A DNA stretch of 64,000 nt from the NCBI RefSeq assembly GCF_013375035.1, contig NZ_CP056032.1, positions 456,001 to 520,000 on the forward strand, written 5' to 3'. Position numbers and translations under genes: made by a program. This document shows positions 7,809-16,767 of the stretch, one piece after another (positions within the stretch are counted from its first letter, which is position 1; the number at the start of each line of letters is the position of its first letter). The notes beneath the pieces were generated by a model, which worked only from the letters and a program-made list of their open reading frames with translations, did not search any database and was not told where the DNA came from. The DNA comes from Spirosoma sp. KUDC1026 (GTDB taxonomy: Bacteria; Bacteroidota; Bacteroidia; Cytophagales; Spirosomataceae).

Positions 7809-9629
7809 TTGGAATCGGTATTTTCAACGTCAAAGCGGAAGCTACTGCTAGAAATTGCCTGGGAGGTTTGTAATCAGGTAGGTGGCATATACACCGTCAT
7901 CCGCTCGAAGGTCCCGGCGATGGTCGAGAAATGGGATGACAACTACGTAGCCATTGGCCCTTATTTCCCGCAGCGGGCCACCTCCGAATTTGAACCAATC
8001 GTCGACTCAGACGCTACCGTCATCGGGCAGACTGTCAGGCGGATGCGCGAGATGGGCTTTAACGTTCAATACGGTCACTGGCTGGTGACGGGACGGCCCC
8101 GCGTTGTGCTATTTGACATTGCCAGCGTCAACGCCGACCATCTGAATTACGTAAAAGCGCAGCTCTGGCAGAATTTTCAGCTATCGACGCTTAACGTTGA
8201 GGATCTTGTTAATCAGACGCTGGCCTTCGGCGAACTGGTTCGCATTTTCATTACGCTGCTTGCCGAAGATCACGCCAATCGGGTAGATTTTGTTGCGCAC
8301 TTCCACGAGTGGATGGCCAGCACCGGCCTGCCCGATCTGCGTCGCGACAACGTCCGGGTAGCTACGGTTTTCACGACGCACGCTACCATGCTGGGTCGTT
8401 ACCTCGCGCAGAACGAAGCTGGCTTCTACGGAAAGCTGCCGTTTTTTGACTGGAAGCGCGAGGCTCTTCATTATGGCATCGACACGCAGGCTACGATTGA
8501 GCGGCTGTCGGCGCAGCAGGCTCACGTATTCACAACGGTCAGTGACGTAACGGCGCGGGAGTGTGAAGTTTTCCTGGGACGCAATCCGGATTTGATTCTG
8601 CCAAATGGTCTTAATATTACCCGGTTTGCAGCCGTCCATGAGTTTCAGAATCTGCACGTCAAATACAAAGACAAGATCCATGAGTTCGTCATGGGCCACT
8701 TCTTCCAGAATTACTCCTTTGATCTGGAAAAGACGCTGTACTTCTTTACATCGGGCCGCTTTGAATTCTCTAACAAAGGCTACGACCTGACGCTGGAAGC
8801 GCTGGCTCGGTTGAATCACCGGATGCGGGAGGCCAACATGGATATGACTGTCGTTATGTTCATGGTAACGAAGCAGCCGTATACGTCAATCAATCCCGAC
8901 GTACTCCACTCGCGGGCGCTGCTGGATGAGATTCAGGAAACCTGCGAAAGCATCGAGAAGCAAGTGGGGGAGCGATTATTCCATGCGGCTGCCTCCGATC
9001 AGTACGATCATGCACTGCCCGACCTGAATAACTTCGTGGATGAGTACTGGCGCCTGCGCTTACGACGTACCGTACAAAGCTGGAAAACAAAACACCTGCC
9101 GCCGTTTGTTACGCACAACCTGGTTCAGGAAGACGACATGACGCGGTTTATCCGGCAGGCCAACCTGGTCAATAATGAATACGATCGGGTTAAAATTGTT
9201 TACCACCCGGATTTTATTGCCTCGACGAACCCGCTGTTCGGCTTGGACTACAGTCAGTTCGTGCGGGGTTGCCACCTCGGTGTTTTTCCCAGCTATTACG
9301 AACCCTGGGGTTACACGCCTTTGGAGTGCGTCGTGCGGGGAATTCCGACCGTAACGAGTGACCAGTCGGGCTTTGGTGATTTCATCATGCAGATCATGCG
9401 AGATTACGAAAACCGGGGTATTTACGTGATCAACCGCCGTACCCAGAACTTTGACGAGGCAGCCGATCAGCTCGCAAACGTGCTATTCCGCTTTGTTCGA
9501 ATGGCTCAGCGCGACCGGATTGCGCAACGCAACCGCGTAGAGAGCATTGCCGAAGTATTTGACTGGAATAACCTGCGGTCGTATTATGATACGGCACATG
9601 ATCTGGCCCTTAAACGGAAAAAACCGTGA
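7809..9629 (+). CDS. Glycogen synthase, GT3 (eukaryote-like) family
   Basis: 606 residues. The N-terminus LLLEIAWEVCNQVGGIYTVIRSK is the GT3 glycogen synthase signature, including the nucleotide-binding GGIYTV. The C-terminal Rossmann half carries the E-x7-E-type motif in YEPWGYTPLE (about residues 494-503), followed by the TSDQSGFGDF loop. GT3 enzymes usually use UDP-glucose to extend alpha-1,4-glucan and differ from the usual bacterial GT5 GlgA. Start: no ATG or GTG lies between the in-frame stop at 7773 and the conserved N-terminus, so the TTG at 7809 is chosen. The stop overlaps the GTG start of the next gene by 4 bases. Confidence 0.9.
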   Translation: MESVFSTSKRKLLLEIAWEVCNQVGGIYTVIRSKVPAMVEKWDDNYVAIGPYFPQRATSEFEPIVDSDATVIGQTVRRMREMGFNVQYGHWLVTGRPRVVLFDIASVNADHLNYVKAQLWQNFQLSTLNVEDLVNQTLAFGELVRIFITLLAEDHANRVDFVAHFHEWMASTGLPDLRRDNVRVATVFTTHATMLGRYLAQNEAGFYGKLPFFDWKREALHYGIDTQATIERLSAQQAHVFTTVSDVTARECEVFLGRNPDLILPNGLNITRFAAVHEFQNLHVKYKDKIHEFVMGHFFQNYSFDLEKTLYFFTSGRFEFSNKGYDLTLEALARLNHRMREANMDMTVVMFMVTKQPYTSINPDVLHSRALLDEIQETCESIEKQVGERLFHAAASDQYDHALPDLNNFVDEYWRLRLRRTVQSWKTKHLPPFVTHNLVQEDDMTRFIRQANLVNNEYDRVKIVYHPDFIASTNPLFGLDYSQFVRGCHLGVFPSYYEPWGYTPLECVVRGIPTVTSDQSGFGDFIMQIMRDYENRGIYVINRRTQNFDEAADQLANVLFRFVRMAQRDRIAQRNRVESIAEVFDWNNLRSYYDTAHDLALKRKKP

Positions 9630-10153
9630 TCCGAATTGGTATAATCAACGTATCAGACCGGGCCAGCGCTGGTGTTTACGAAGACATTCCGGGTAAGGCC
9701 GTCGTCAGTCTGTTAACCGAGTACCTGAGTTGCGAATGGGAACCTGTGTACCGGGTTATTCCCGATGAGCAGGACCAGCTCGAAACTACGATGATCGAGC
9801 TGGCCGATGCCGAAGGTTGCTGCCTGGTTGTCACGACCGGCGGTACCGGACCCGCTCCCCGCGACGTAACGCCCGAGGCCACCGAAGCCGTCTGCCAGAA
9901 GATGCTGCCCGGCTTTGGCGAGTTGATGCGGCAGGAAAGCCTGAAATACGTTCCAACCGCCATCCTGTCCCGCCAGACGGCTGGTATCCGCAATCAGTCG
10001 CTGATCCTGAACTTGCCCGGCAAACCGACCGCCATTGGTCAGTGCCTCTCGGTGGTGTTCCCGGCGATTCCGTACTGTATTGATCTGATCGGCGGCCCGT
10101 TTCTGACAACGAACGAACAAGTGATGAAGGTTTTCCGCCCCAAAAGCAGTTAG
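9626..10153 (+). CDS. mog: Molybdopterin adenylyltransferase (Mog/MoaB family)
   Basis: 175 residues from GTG 9626, which overlaps the TGA of glycogen synthase (GTGA). MoCF-domain motifs: IGIINVSDRAS at the start, VVTTGGTGPAPRDVTPEA in the middle and NLPGKPTA near the C-terminus. The family adenylylates molybdopterin before molybdenum insertion. The closely related MoaB is an alternative name; length and the GGTGPAPRDVTPE segment favour Mog. No other molybdenum cofactor genes are nearby, so its pairing with glycogen synthase looks like operon hitch-hiking. Convergent with anmK, overlapping by 4 bases. Confidence 0.88.
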   Translation: MIRIGIINVSDRASAGVYEDIPGKAVVSLLTEYLSCEWEPVYRVIPDEQDQLETTMIELADAEGCCLVVTTGGTGPAPRDVTPEATEAVCQKMLPGFGELMRQESLKYVPTAILSRQTAGIRNQSLILNLPGKPTAIGQCLSVVFPAIPYCIDLIGGPFLTTNEQVMKVFRPKSS

Positions 10154-11343
10154 CGTGGAAAACTGATTTTCCCCATAAAAGCGGTAGGAACGCCCTGCCG
10201 CTCGCCAAAGGAGGTTGTGCTGCCCGCCAGGGTTTCATTGGCCAGCACGGCAAAAAGCACGGCCTCCTTGGCGTCACCGCTCACACCAATATCGTTGGTA
10301 CGTCCGAAATGACAGTCGGGAAGTAGTTGTTGAATAGCGGCTACCAGCACCGGGTTATGCGCCCCTCCCCCACTCAGGTATACGTGGTATGTCTCATTGG
10401 GATGTATCACCCGTTGAATGGCCTCCGTGATGGTCTCGGCCGAGAACTGGACGAGCGTTCGCATCAAGTCAGCATCAGTCAGAGTCACCCCCGTTTTCTC
10501 TAGCACAGTTTCGACATACGCTACGTTGAACACTTCCGGCCCTGTAGTCTTTGGAAAGGGCGCGCCAAAGAAGTAATTTAGTTTCAGTGCGTCCAGCACC
10601 GTCTCGTTCACGGTCCCCTGGCTGGCCAGTTGCCCATCCTTATCGTAAGCCGTTCCCAGCAGCCGTTGAGCGAAGGCGTCAAGCAACGTATTGCCGGGGC
10701 CGGTATCGGTCGTAAATACAGCGCTGGCGTCCTGGTCGGCGGGTAGGTAGGTGAAGTTACCGATACCGCCGATGTTTAGAAGCAGCCGGTTTTCGCCAGC
10801 TTTCGAGAACACGAAGTAATCGCCGTAAACAGCCAACGGAGCCCCTTCTCCGCCTAAGGCCACGTGTTTCTGCCGGAAATCGCTAAGGGTTATGATGCCC
10901 GTTGTGACCGCTACGTGGTCGCCGTCGCCAATCTGCAGCGTTGCATTCGGGAACTTATCCCGCTGGTGCTGGCTTTTGGGTGCATGGTAAACGGTCTGAC
11001 CGTGACTGGCAATGATATCAATATCAGCCGGTTCGATCTGCCACTGGCGCAGGCAGTCCAGGATCATCTGCCCGTGCAAGCGGCCGATGTACGGATTAAG
11101 CAGGCAAAGCTGTTCAAAATCAATTTCCTTTTTGGCAAAGATCGTCCGAACAGCTGTTTTAAACCTATCGGCATACGGTACGGTCTGAAACTGCTCCAGC
11201 TTGATCTGCGTGGCCAGACCACTGCCCGTAATCCGGCAGAGTGCCACATCGAGGCCGTCCAACGACGTCCCCGACATGAGGCCAATAATACGCCGGTCGA
11301 CCTTGCCGGCAATCGTGTACAGGTCTTTAATTTGTTGGTTCAT
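10150..11343 (-). CDS. anmK: Anhydro-N-acetylmuramic acid kinase
   Basis: 397 residues. IGLMSGTSLDGLDVA near residue 20 is the family signature; LLNIGGIGNFTYLP, TDTGPGNTLLDA and SGGGAHNP are further ATPase and substrate segments of the ASKHA-like fold. AnmK opens the 1,6-anhydro ring and phosphorylates, giving MurNAc-6-phosphate in cell-wall recycling. Start at ATG 11343. A TAGCTTTG -7 box (11363-11370, minus strand) lies about 20 bases upstream, giving a short leader. Divergent from the fructosamine kinase-like gene; the 3' end overlaps mog by 4 bases. Confidence 0.93.
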   Translation of the reverse strand: MNQQIKDLYTIAGKVDRRIIGLMSGTSLDGLDVALCRITGSGLATQIKLEQFQTVPYADRFKTAVRTIFAKKEIDFEQLCLLNPYIGRLHGQMILDCLRQWQIEPADIDIIASHGQTVYHAPKSQHQRDKFPNATLQIGDGDHVAVTTGIITLSDFRQKHVALGGEGAPLAVYGDYFVFSKAGENRLLLNIGGIGNFTYLPADQDASAVFTTDTGPGNTLLDAFAQRLLGTAYDKDGQLASQGTVNETVLDALKLNYFFGAPFPKTTGPEVFNVAYVETVLEKTGVTLTDADLMRTLVQFSAETITEAIQRVIHPNETYHVYLSGGGAHNPVLVAAIQQLLPDCHFGRTNDIGVSGDAKEAVLFAVLANETLAGSTTSFGERQGVPTAFMGKISFPR

Positions 11344-11362
11344 ACGCCGACCAATTGTTAGA

Positions 11363-11370
11363 CAAAGCTA
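11363..11370 (-). promoter_or_regulatory. Candidate -7 box for anmK
   Basis: Minus-strand TAGCTTTG fits TAnnTTTG and stands at a suitable distance from the anmK ATG. No clear TTTG at -33. Confidence 0.45.
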
Positions 11371-11450
11371 CTTAATTTGACAAGTCTTGGCCCGTTCCTG
11401 TTCGTTTTGCGTTACGTATTACGGTGGAGCAACCGGCGACGTAGTTTATT

Positions 11451-12332
11451 ATGAATTTTTGGGGTGACGAGCAATTTTCCTTTTTTGAAAGTATTCTGTA
11501 CCAGACGCTAGGGCAGTCCGTCGAAGTTATCGAAGCGCAGTTTCTATCGGGTGGCGACATCAATATGTCGGCGCAGGTATTTTCGTCGGAGGGTGTTTTC
11601 TTCATCAAATGGAACCACGCCGATCAGTCAGATATGTTTGAGGTGGAGGCCCGGGGTCTGGACCTGCTCCGGCAAACCGATGCGTTATCTATTCCGCAGG
11701 TTATTGGCTTCGGCCGGGAGATGGACAAGGCTTACCTGGTTCTGGAATACATCGATCCTGGCCCGGCGACAAATGCCTCCTGGGACGCGCTCGGCCATTC
11801 GTTAGCCGTTATTCATTCGCATACCCAGCCGAAGTTTGGGTTGCATTTCGATAATTACATTGGCTCATTACCTCAGACTAATACACTGACGGCGAACGGG
11901 TTCGATTTCTTTTTTGAGCAACGCTTACTGCCCCAGGCTGGCATGGCCTTATACCGGGAGCTTTTGTCGAAAAAATCATACGATGCCCTGTTCCGGCTTC
12001 GCGAGCGACTGCCCGACCTGTTACCGGCTGATCGCCCGGCGTTACTGCACGGCGACCTCTGGTCAGGCAATGTCATGGTGTCAGAAGCGGGGCAGCCCGT
12101 TCTGATCGACCCGGCGGTTTATTACGGTTTCCGCGAAGCTGATCTGGCGTTTACGAAGTTGTTTGGCGGGTTTGATCAGCGCTTTTATGATGCCTACCAC
12201 GAAGCCTTTCCGCTGGAAGACGGCTTCGAGGACCGGGTGGCAATTTACAATTTGTACCCCTTACTGGTTCACGTGAATCTGTTTGGGTCGGGCTACGTTA
12301 GTGGCGTAGAGCGAATTCTTAAGCAGTTCTGA
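11451..12332 (+). CDS. Fructosamine kinase family protein
   Basis: 293 residues, typical length. The protein-kinase-like fold is shown by the FIKWN lysine segment (about 50), EVEARGLDLLR (helix C Glu), the catalytic loop LLHGDLWSGN (about 197-206) and IDPAVYYGFREADLA (metal-binding Asp, about 218-232). Fructosamine kinases phosphorylate sugar adducts on lysines so that they fall off, which repairs glycated proteins; bacterial members often prefer ribulosamines. Starts after a 107-base divergent region shared with anmK; 32 bases separate it from the DEAD-box helicase, so the two may be cotranscribed. Confidence 0.88.
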   Translation: MNFWGDEQFSFFESILYQTLGQSVEVIEAQFLSGGDINMSAQVFSSEGVFFIKWNHADQSDMFEVEARGLDLLRQTDALSIPQVIGFGREMDKAYLVLEYIDPGPATNASWDALGHSLAVIHSHTQPKFGLHFDNYIGSLPQTNTLTANGFDFFFEQRLLPQAGMALYRELLSKKSYDALFRLRERLPDLLPADRPALLHGDLWSGNVMVSEAGQPVLIDPAVYYGFREADLAFTKLFGGFDQRFYDAYHEAFPLEDGFEDRVAIYNLYPLLVHVNLFGSGYVSGVERILKQF

Positions 12333-12364
12333 TCAGACAGATAGACTGCCAACCGCACTGATTT

Positions 12365-13765
12365 ATGGATATTACTTCTTTCGAGCAATTTGAGCTGAAT
12401 CGACAGTTGCTGAACGCCGTCGCCGACGCTGGTTATACAGAGCCTACTCCAATTCAGCAGAAAACTATTCCGCTGAGTCTGGGGAATCACGACGTCTTGG
12501 GGATTGCCCAAACCGGCACAGGCAAAACAGCGGCTTACCTGCTGCCGCTGCTGATGAAGATCAAATACGCGCAGGGTAAAAACCCACGGGCGTTGATTCT
12601 CGCTCCAACCCGTGAGCTGGCCATTCAGATCAATGAAGCTGTTAAGGAACTGGCTAAATATACCGATCTGCGTCATCTGGCTGTTTATGGCGGACTTGGC
12701 CCCAAAACACAGATCGAAACTCTGCAAAAAGGGGTGGATATTCTGGTCGCTACCCCCGGTCGGTTCATGGATCTCTACCGGATGGGTGAATTGGTGACCA
12801 AGGATATCCGGACTATGGTGCTGGACGAAGCCGATAAAATGATGGATATGGGCTTCATGCCGCAGATCCGGTCTATTCTCGAAGTGATTCCAACGAAGCG
12901 ACAGAATCTGTTGTTCTCTGCTACATTCGGGGCACGGGTCGAGCGGCTGTCGTCGGAGTTCCTGGAAGCGCCGATGAAAGTAGAGGTTACCCCTCAGGCA
13001 TCGACGGCCAAAATGGTTGATCAAGTCCTGTATGAAGTACCCAACTTCCGGACGAAGATTAATCTGCTGAACCACCTCATCAACCAGGATACGTTCCAGC
13101 GGGTCATCATCTTTTCCCGTACCAAAGAGCACGCCGAGAATATCTACAAGTTCCTGTCCAGGAAGGTAATCGAGGGAGATAACATCCGAGTCATTCACGC
13201 CAACAAAGGCCAGAACACACGCATCAACTCGATGGATGCCTTTAAAGAAGGCAACATCAAAGTATTGGTCGCTACCGATGTTGTTGCGCGCGGTATTGAC
13301 GTAGCGGAGGTTAGCCACGTAGTAAATTTCGACGTACCGCTCATCTACGAAGATTACGTTCACCGCATTGGCCGAACTGGCCGGGCTAATCATACCGGCG
13401 AGGCTATTACGTTCATGACCCCGGCGGAGAATTATCACATCCAGAAAATCGAAAAGATTATCAAGATGCCGATTCCTCGTCAGCCCATGCCCGACGAGGT
13501 CTTTGTTACGGAAACCCCTTTCGACGAGAGTCAGGCTATGCTTCGCGAAATTGACGAGCAGCGCCGGAAAGAAAATCCAGATTTCCTGGGTGCTTTCCAC
13601 GAGAAAAAGGAAAAGAATACGGCTGCCGGTAAAGCGAAACAGAAAGCCAAAAAAGCCGCAATAGCCCGTAAAACGACGGCACGGCCACCGTCTAATACAC
13701 GAACCAAATCCAGCTCTGGATCTGGTTCGTCAAAGCGGTCAGGATCTCGGGGCGGCAGGCGGTAA
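12365..13765 (+). CDS. DEAD-box RNA helicase, RhlE-like
   Basis: 466 residues. Motifs in order: Q-motif PTPIQQKTIP (28-37), Walker A AQTGTGKT (48-55), PTRELA (81-86), GG (109-110), TPGR (130-133), DEAD (154-157), SAT (185-187), ARGID and HRIGRTGR in the second RecA domain. The last 60 residues are Lys/Arg/Ser-rich and end in an RGG-like tail, a typical flexible RNA-binding extension. Probable roles are ribosome assembly or mRNA turnover. Which paralogue (RhlE, SrmB or DeaD type) cannot be fixed from one sequence. A 435-residue open frame on the opposite strand is a coding shadow. Confidence 0.95.
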   Translation: MDITSFEQFELNRQLLNAVADAGYTEPTPIQQKTIPLSLGNHDVLGIAQTGTGKTAAYLLPLLMKIKYAQGKNPRALILAPTRELAIQINEAVKELAKYTDLRHLAVYGGLGPKTQIETLQKGVDILVATPGRFMDLYRMGELVTKDIRTMVLDEADKMMDMGFMPQIRSILEVIPTKRQNLLFSATFGARVERLSSEFLEAPMKVEVTPQASTAKMVDQVLYEVPNFRTKINLLNHLINQDTFQRVIIFSRTKEHAENIYKFLSRKVIEGDNIRVIHANKGQNTRINSMDAFKEGNIKVLVATDVVARGIDVAEVSHVVNFDVPLIYEDYVHRIGRTGRANHTGEAITFMTPAENYHIQKIEKIIKMPIPRQPMPDEVFVTETPFDESQAMLREIDEQRRKENPDFLGAFHEKKEKNTAAGKAKQKAKKAAIARKTTARPPSNTRTKSSSGSGSSKRSGSRGGRR

Positions 13766-13835
13766 TTTAGTTAAAACGTACTAATTTAGATTCTCCGTTC
13801 GTTCTACCGGAACAATAGACCCGTGGTGTATAGTA

Positions 13836-14645
13836 ATGACTATGCGTGTTCGAATGAATCTGATGCAGTGGAGCTTAATGGTTTTGCCCCTTTTGTCGGC
13901 GGCACAAACCAGACCGCTTATTACGTCGGCGCGTTCAGGTGACACCGTTCGTCAGTCGAAGCCAGAACGCCCGGGCGACGAAACAATCGCCAACGACGCC
14001 GGGGCTGCGGTAACGGAGGCTGCTACCGTCAGTCAGGCTTCCCTCAACATACTTCCGTTATTTGGCGAGCGGACAAAAACAGCAGGTCAGATTGACCAGG
14101 AAATTCATTTCCTGAACGACTGCGACCGCAACTTTGCGAGCCGGTCTGAAGCCAGTGCATTCTTTTCCACCCGGGGCTGGGATTATATTACGGATGGTCA
14201 GCTGGACACGGCGGCTTACCGCTTCAACCTATCGTGGCTGCTCGACAACAAAAATGTTGATGCATACTGGGGGCTGGGCGTTGTCTGCTACCAGAAAGAT
14301 CACCTGGTCGATGCTATCCGAATGCTGAAGAAAGGGCTTATGATTGCAGACAGTAATATGGTACTGCTGACAGATCTGGCAACCGTCGAGATCAAGCACT
14401 TCCAGCAGAAACAGGATAAACGTACGCTGGACGACGCCCAGACTCACCTGACGCAGGCCGTTTCTTTGAAACCCAATGCAACAGCCTATCAGAAACTATC
14501 GCTGATCAGTTTCCTTCGGGCCGATTATCCGAAAGCCTGGGAATATTTTCACCAGGCCCGGGAAATTGACTTGTCGCAGCTTGATTTAACGTATCTGAAC
14601 GATCTGCTGGCTAAACTTCCCGACCCGCAGGGCGTATTCAAATAG
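13836..14645 (+). CDS. Secreted TPR-like protein, function unknown
   Basis: 269 residues with an N-terminal signal peptide (hydrophobic LMQWSLMVLPLLSAAQ). ATGs at 13836, 13842 and 13854 are all possible starts. Residues 40-60 are low-complexity Ala/Thr. From about residue 120 there are helix pairs of tetratricopeptide type (AAYRFNLSWLLDNKNVDAYW, then VDAIRMLKKGL, later DAQTHLTQAVSLKPNATAY and AWEYFHQAREID), so probably three or four TPRs. Likely a periplasmic scaffold. Followed within 3 bases by the convergent YwqK-like gene. Confidence 0.75.
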   Translation: MTMRVRMNLMQWSLMVLPLLSAAQTRPLITSARSGDTVRQSKPERPGDETIANDAGAAVTEAATVSQASLNILPLFGERTKTAGQIDQEIHFLNDCDRNFASRSEASAFFSTRGWDYITDGQLDTAAYRFNLSWLLDNKNVDAYWGLGVVCYQKDHLVDAIRMLKKGLMIADSNMVLLTDLATVEIKHFQQKQDKRTLDDAQTHLTQAVSLKPNATAYQKLSLISFLRADYPKAWEYFHQAREIDLSQLDLTYLNDLLAKLPDPQGVFK

Positions 14646-14647
14646 CG

Positions 14648-15646
14648 TTAATTGTCGGACTCTTCGGCTTCGACAACCTTCTCCTTCGAGTGTTCGTAAA
14701 TAACTTTCCCTTTTTCGTCCCACTCCGTAATCACGAAGCTTTCGAAGTCTTTATCCCACTGATCGCTGCCATACTGGGTCAGTTTGTGGCGCATCCGACG
14801 GCCACTGGGATTAATTGGGTAGAACTCTGTCCATCGGCCTATTTTCACGCCATTGTCGTATTTGCCTTCTTCGGCCAGTAAGCCGTTCTCGTGGAAGGCC
14901 ATGTACGTACCCTTCACTTTCCCGTATTCCATAGGAATAATCTCTTTGACCTTGTGGTGGGTAGAATCATAGTACGTTACTTTTGATTCAGCAGGCAGGC
15001 CCCGATGCCAAAAGGTTTTATCCAGCAGCGTAAATTTTGAATCATACCGCTCCCAGCGGCCATCCTTCATTCCGGCGTAGTAATGCCCCTCTTCTACTAA
15101 TTCGCCATTCTGGAACCGTTTGTAGGGGCCATGCAGGAGCAATCCCGTCGATCCGTCGCGCACTATTGAACTTGTCACCCGACGATCACGTGGGTAATAG
15201 CGGTATATCTCCCGAACGTAGGCCAGCGGCTTAGCGGCATCGTTATCTTTCAGGACGTGAAATTCTTCGACGATCGTCCGGTCACCGCTACCGAGTTTGG
15301 TATAGGCTTTAATCATTGCCAGACCTTCATAGTCGGTTTTTGATACCTTTTTCTTTCTGTCTTTTGACTTCTTGAGCGACTTAATTTTCAGCCCAAGATC
15401 GGGCATCAGGTTGCTGATATACGCATCTTTCTGCTCTTTCAGACTTGCCGGCGACGGCAGCCCCAGCGTTGTCATCGACGAAGGTACGGAGGAGAAAGGC
15501 GGTGCTGGCGAACCTGACGGCGCCAGCACCGGAGTAGAAGCCGTTGTCAACGCCGAAGGGGCAGTTGTCTGCGCCCAGACAGCCGACATAACTGGCCCGG
15601 TTGATAAAATCAGGAGAAGAGATCGTTTTAACAGATGAGCAAACAT
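14648..15646 (-). CDS. Secreted MORN_2/YwqK-type repeat protein
   Basis: 332 residues from the ATG at 15646; the frame is open further upstream, but this ATG directly precedes a good signal peptide (FAHLLKRSLLLILSTG, cleavage near VWAQ). A Pro/Ser/Ala/Thr-rich linker of about 50 residues follows. The C-terminal 200 residues contain repeated G-x-Y/W units such as HGPYKRFQNGELVEEGHY, GRWERYD, GTYMAFHENGLLAEEGKY and GRWTEFY, typical of MORN_2/YwqK repeats. These are often labelled antitoxin-like, but in secreted Bacteroidota proteins the role is unknown. Confidence 0.72.
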   Translation of the reverse strand: MFAHLLKRSLLLILSTGPVMSAVWAQTTAPSALTTASTPVLAPSGSPAPPFSSVPSSMTTLGLPSPASLKEQKDAYISNLMPDLGLKIKSLKKSKDRKKKVSKTDYEGLAMIKAYTKLGSGDRTIVEEFHVLKDNDAAKPLAYVREIYRYYPRDRRVTSSIVRDGSTGLLLHGPYKRFQNGELVEEGHYYAGMKDGRWERYDSKFTLLDKTFWHRGLPAESKVTYYDSTHHKVKEIIPMEYGKVKGTYMAFHENGLLAEEGKYDNGVKIGRWTEFYPINPSGRRMRHKLTQYGSDQWDKDFESFVITEWDEKGKVIYEHSKEKVVEAEESDN

Positions 15647-15761
15647 AATGGGCCAACAAATAGATGCCTGAAGTTTGTTATTTTTGCAACGCTTTACCAA
15701 TTACTATTATTATTAATCCCTCCGCCGGGTTGTCTGGCGGCTTGTTGGTTACCAACTATTT

Positions 15762-16703
15762 ATGGAAAAACAGGCCCGAATTTATATTGCTGGACACCGC
15801 GGAATGGTCGGTTCGGCAATCGTCCGCAAATTACAGGCAGAAGGTTACACCAACCTGATTATGCGTACCTCTTCCGAACTGGACCTGCGCAATCAGGTGG
15901 CCGTAGCCGATTTCTTCGAGGAAGAAAAACCTGAGTACGTTTTTTTGGCTGCGGCTAAAGTGGGCGGTATTCTGGCTAATAACATCTATCGTGCCGAATT
16001 CCTGTACGATAACCTGATCATTGAAGCCAACATCATCCAGAGTGCCTACAAAACGGGCGTAAAAAAACTCCTGTTCCTGGGTTCGTCCTGCATTTATCCT
16101 AAGATGGCCCCTCAGCCGCTACAGGAAGAATATCTGCTGACTGGTCTGCTTGAGCCAACAAACGAGCCCTATGCCATCGCTAAAATCGCGGGCATTAAGC
16201 TGTGCGAAGCATATCGAAGCCAGTATGGCTGCAATTACATCTCGGCCATGCCAACGAACCTGTATGGTCCAAACGACAATTACGACCTGCAGGGTTCGCA
16301 CGTACTGCCCGCGTTGATCCGTAAATTTCACGAAGCAAAAATCAACAACCAGCCATCGGTTGAAGTATGGGGAACCGGTTCGCCCCGGCGCGAATTTCTG
16401 CACGCAGATGACCTGGCTGACGCCTGCGTCTTCTTGATGGAGGAATACAACGATGAGTTGTTCGTCAACATCGGTACCGGTGAGGACGTAACGATTCGTG
16501 AACTGGCCGAAGCCGTAAAAGACGTGGTTGGCTTCGAAGGCGAGCTGCGTTGGGATACCTCAAAACCCGATGGCACTCCCCGTAAATTGATGGATGTTTC
16601 CCGGATTCATAACCTCGGCTGGAAACACAAAACCGAACTGCGGGATGGTCTGGAAAAAACGTATCAGGATTTCCTCGCCAACGAGGTGCTGTACGTAGAA
16701 TAG
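15762..16703 (+). CDS. fcl: GDP-L-fucose synthase
   Basis: 313 residues. NAD(P)-binding [10 protein letters not shown] (11-20), the AAAKVGGI segment, the catalytic LGSSCIYPK serine/cysteine region and the Y-x3-K pair in [10 protein letters not shown] define GDP-4-keto-6-deoxymannose epimerase/reductase, which yields GDP-L-fucose for envelope polysaccharides. The partner GDP-mannose dehydratase gene (gmd) is not in the window. A TATTTTTG -7 box at 15679-15686 could drive it, though no -33 TTTG is seen. A strong bidirectional terminator follows at 16722-16767. Confidence 0.95.
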   Translation: MEKQARIYIAGHRGMVGSAIVRKLQAEGYTNLIMRTSSELDLRNQVAVADFFEEEKPEYVFLAAAKVGGILANNIYRAEFLYDNLIIEANIIQSAYKTGVKKLLFLGSSCIYPKMAPQPLQEEYLLTGLLEPTNEPYAIAKIAGIKLCEAYRSQYGCNYISAMPTNLYGPNDNYDLQGSHVLPALIRKFHEAKINNQPSVEVWGTGSPRREFLHADDLADACVFLMEEYNDELFVNIGTGEDVTIRELAEAVKDVVGFEGELRWDTSKPDGTPRKLMDVSRIHNLGWKHKTELRDGLEKTYQDFLANEVLYVE

Positions 16704-16721
16704 ACCGTTACTGTCTATGTA

Positions 16722-16767
16722 AAAAGAAAGAAACCCCTGCCAGCGCTGGCAGGGGTTTCTTTCTTTT
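16722..16767. terminator. Bidirectional terminator, 23-bp perfect palindrome
   Basis: Positions 16722-16744 are the exact reverse complement of 16745-16767. The GC-rich core is flanked by A/G-rich and T/C-rich arms, so both strands end in a U-rich run. It separates convergent fcl and the NeuD-like gene and touches the latter's stop codon. Confidence 0.9.

Noticed and set aside
8181..8819. 212-residue minus-strand open frame
   Set aside because: Shadow of glycogen synthase with no start context or family resemblance.
12293..13600. 435-residue open frame on the minus strand
   Set aside because: It is the exact antisense of the DEAD-box helicase gene, whose motifs are all intact; the reverse-frame protein resembles no family.
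14648..15646. YwqK-like protein as part of a toxin-antitoxin system
   Set aside because: The repeats match the MORN_2 family, but the protein is secreted and no toxin gene is adjacent.
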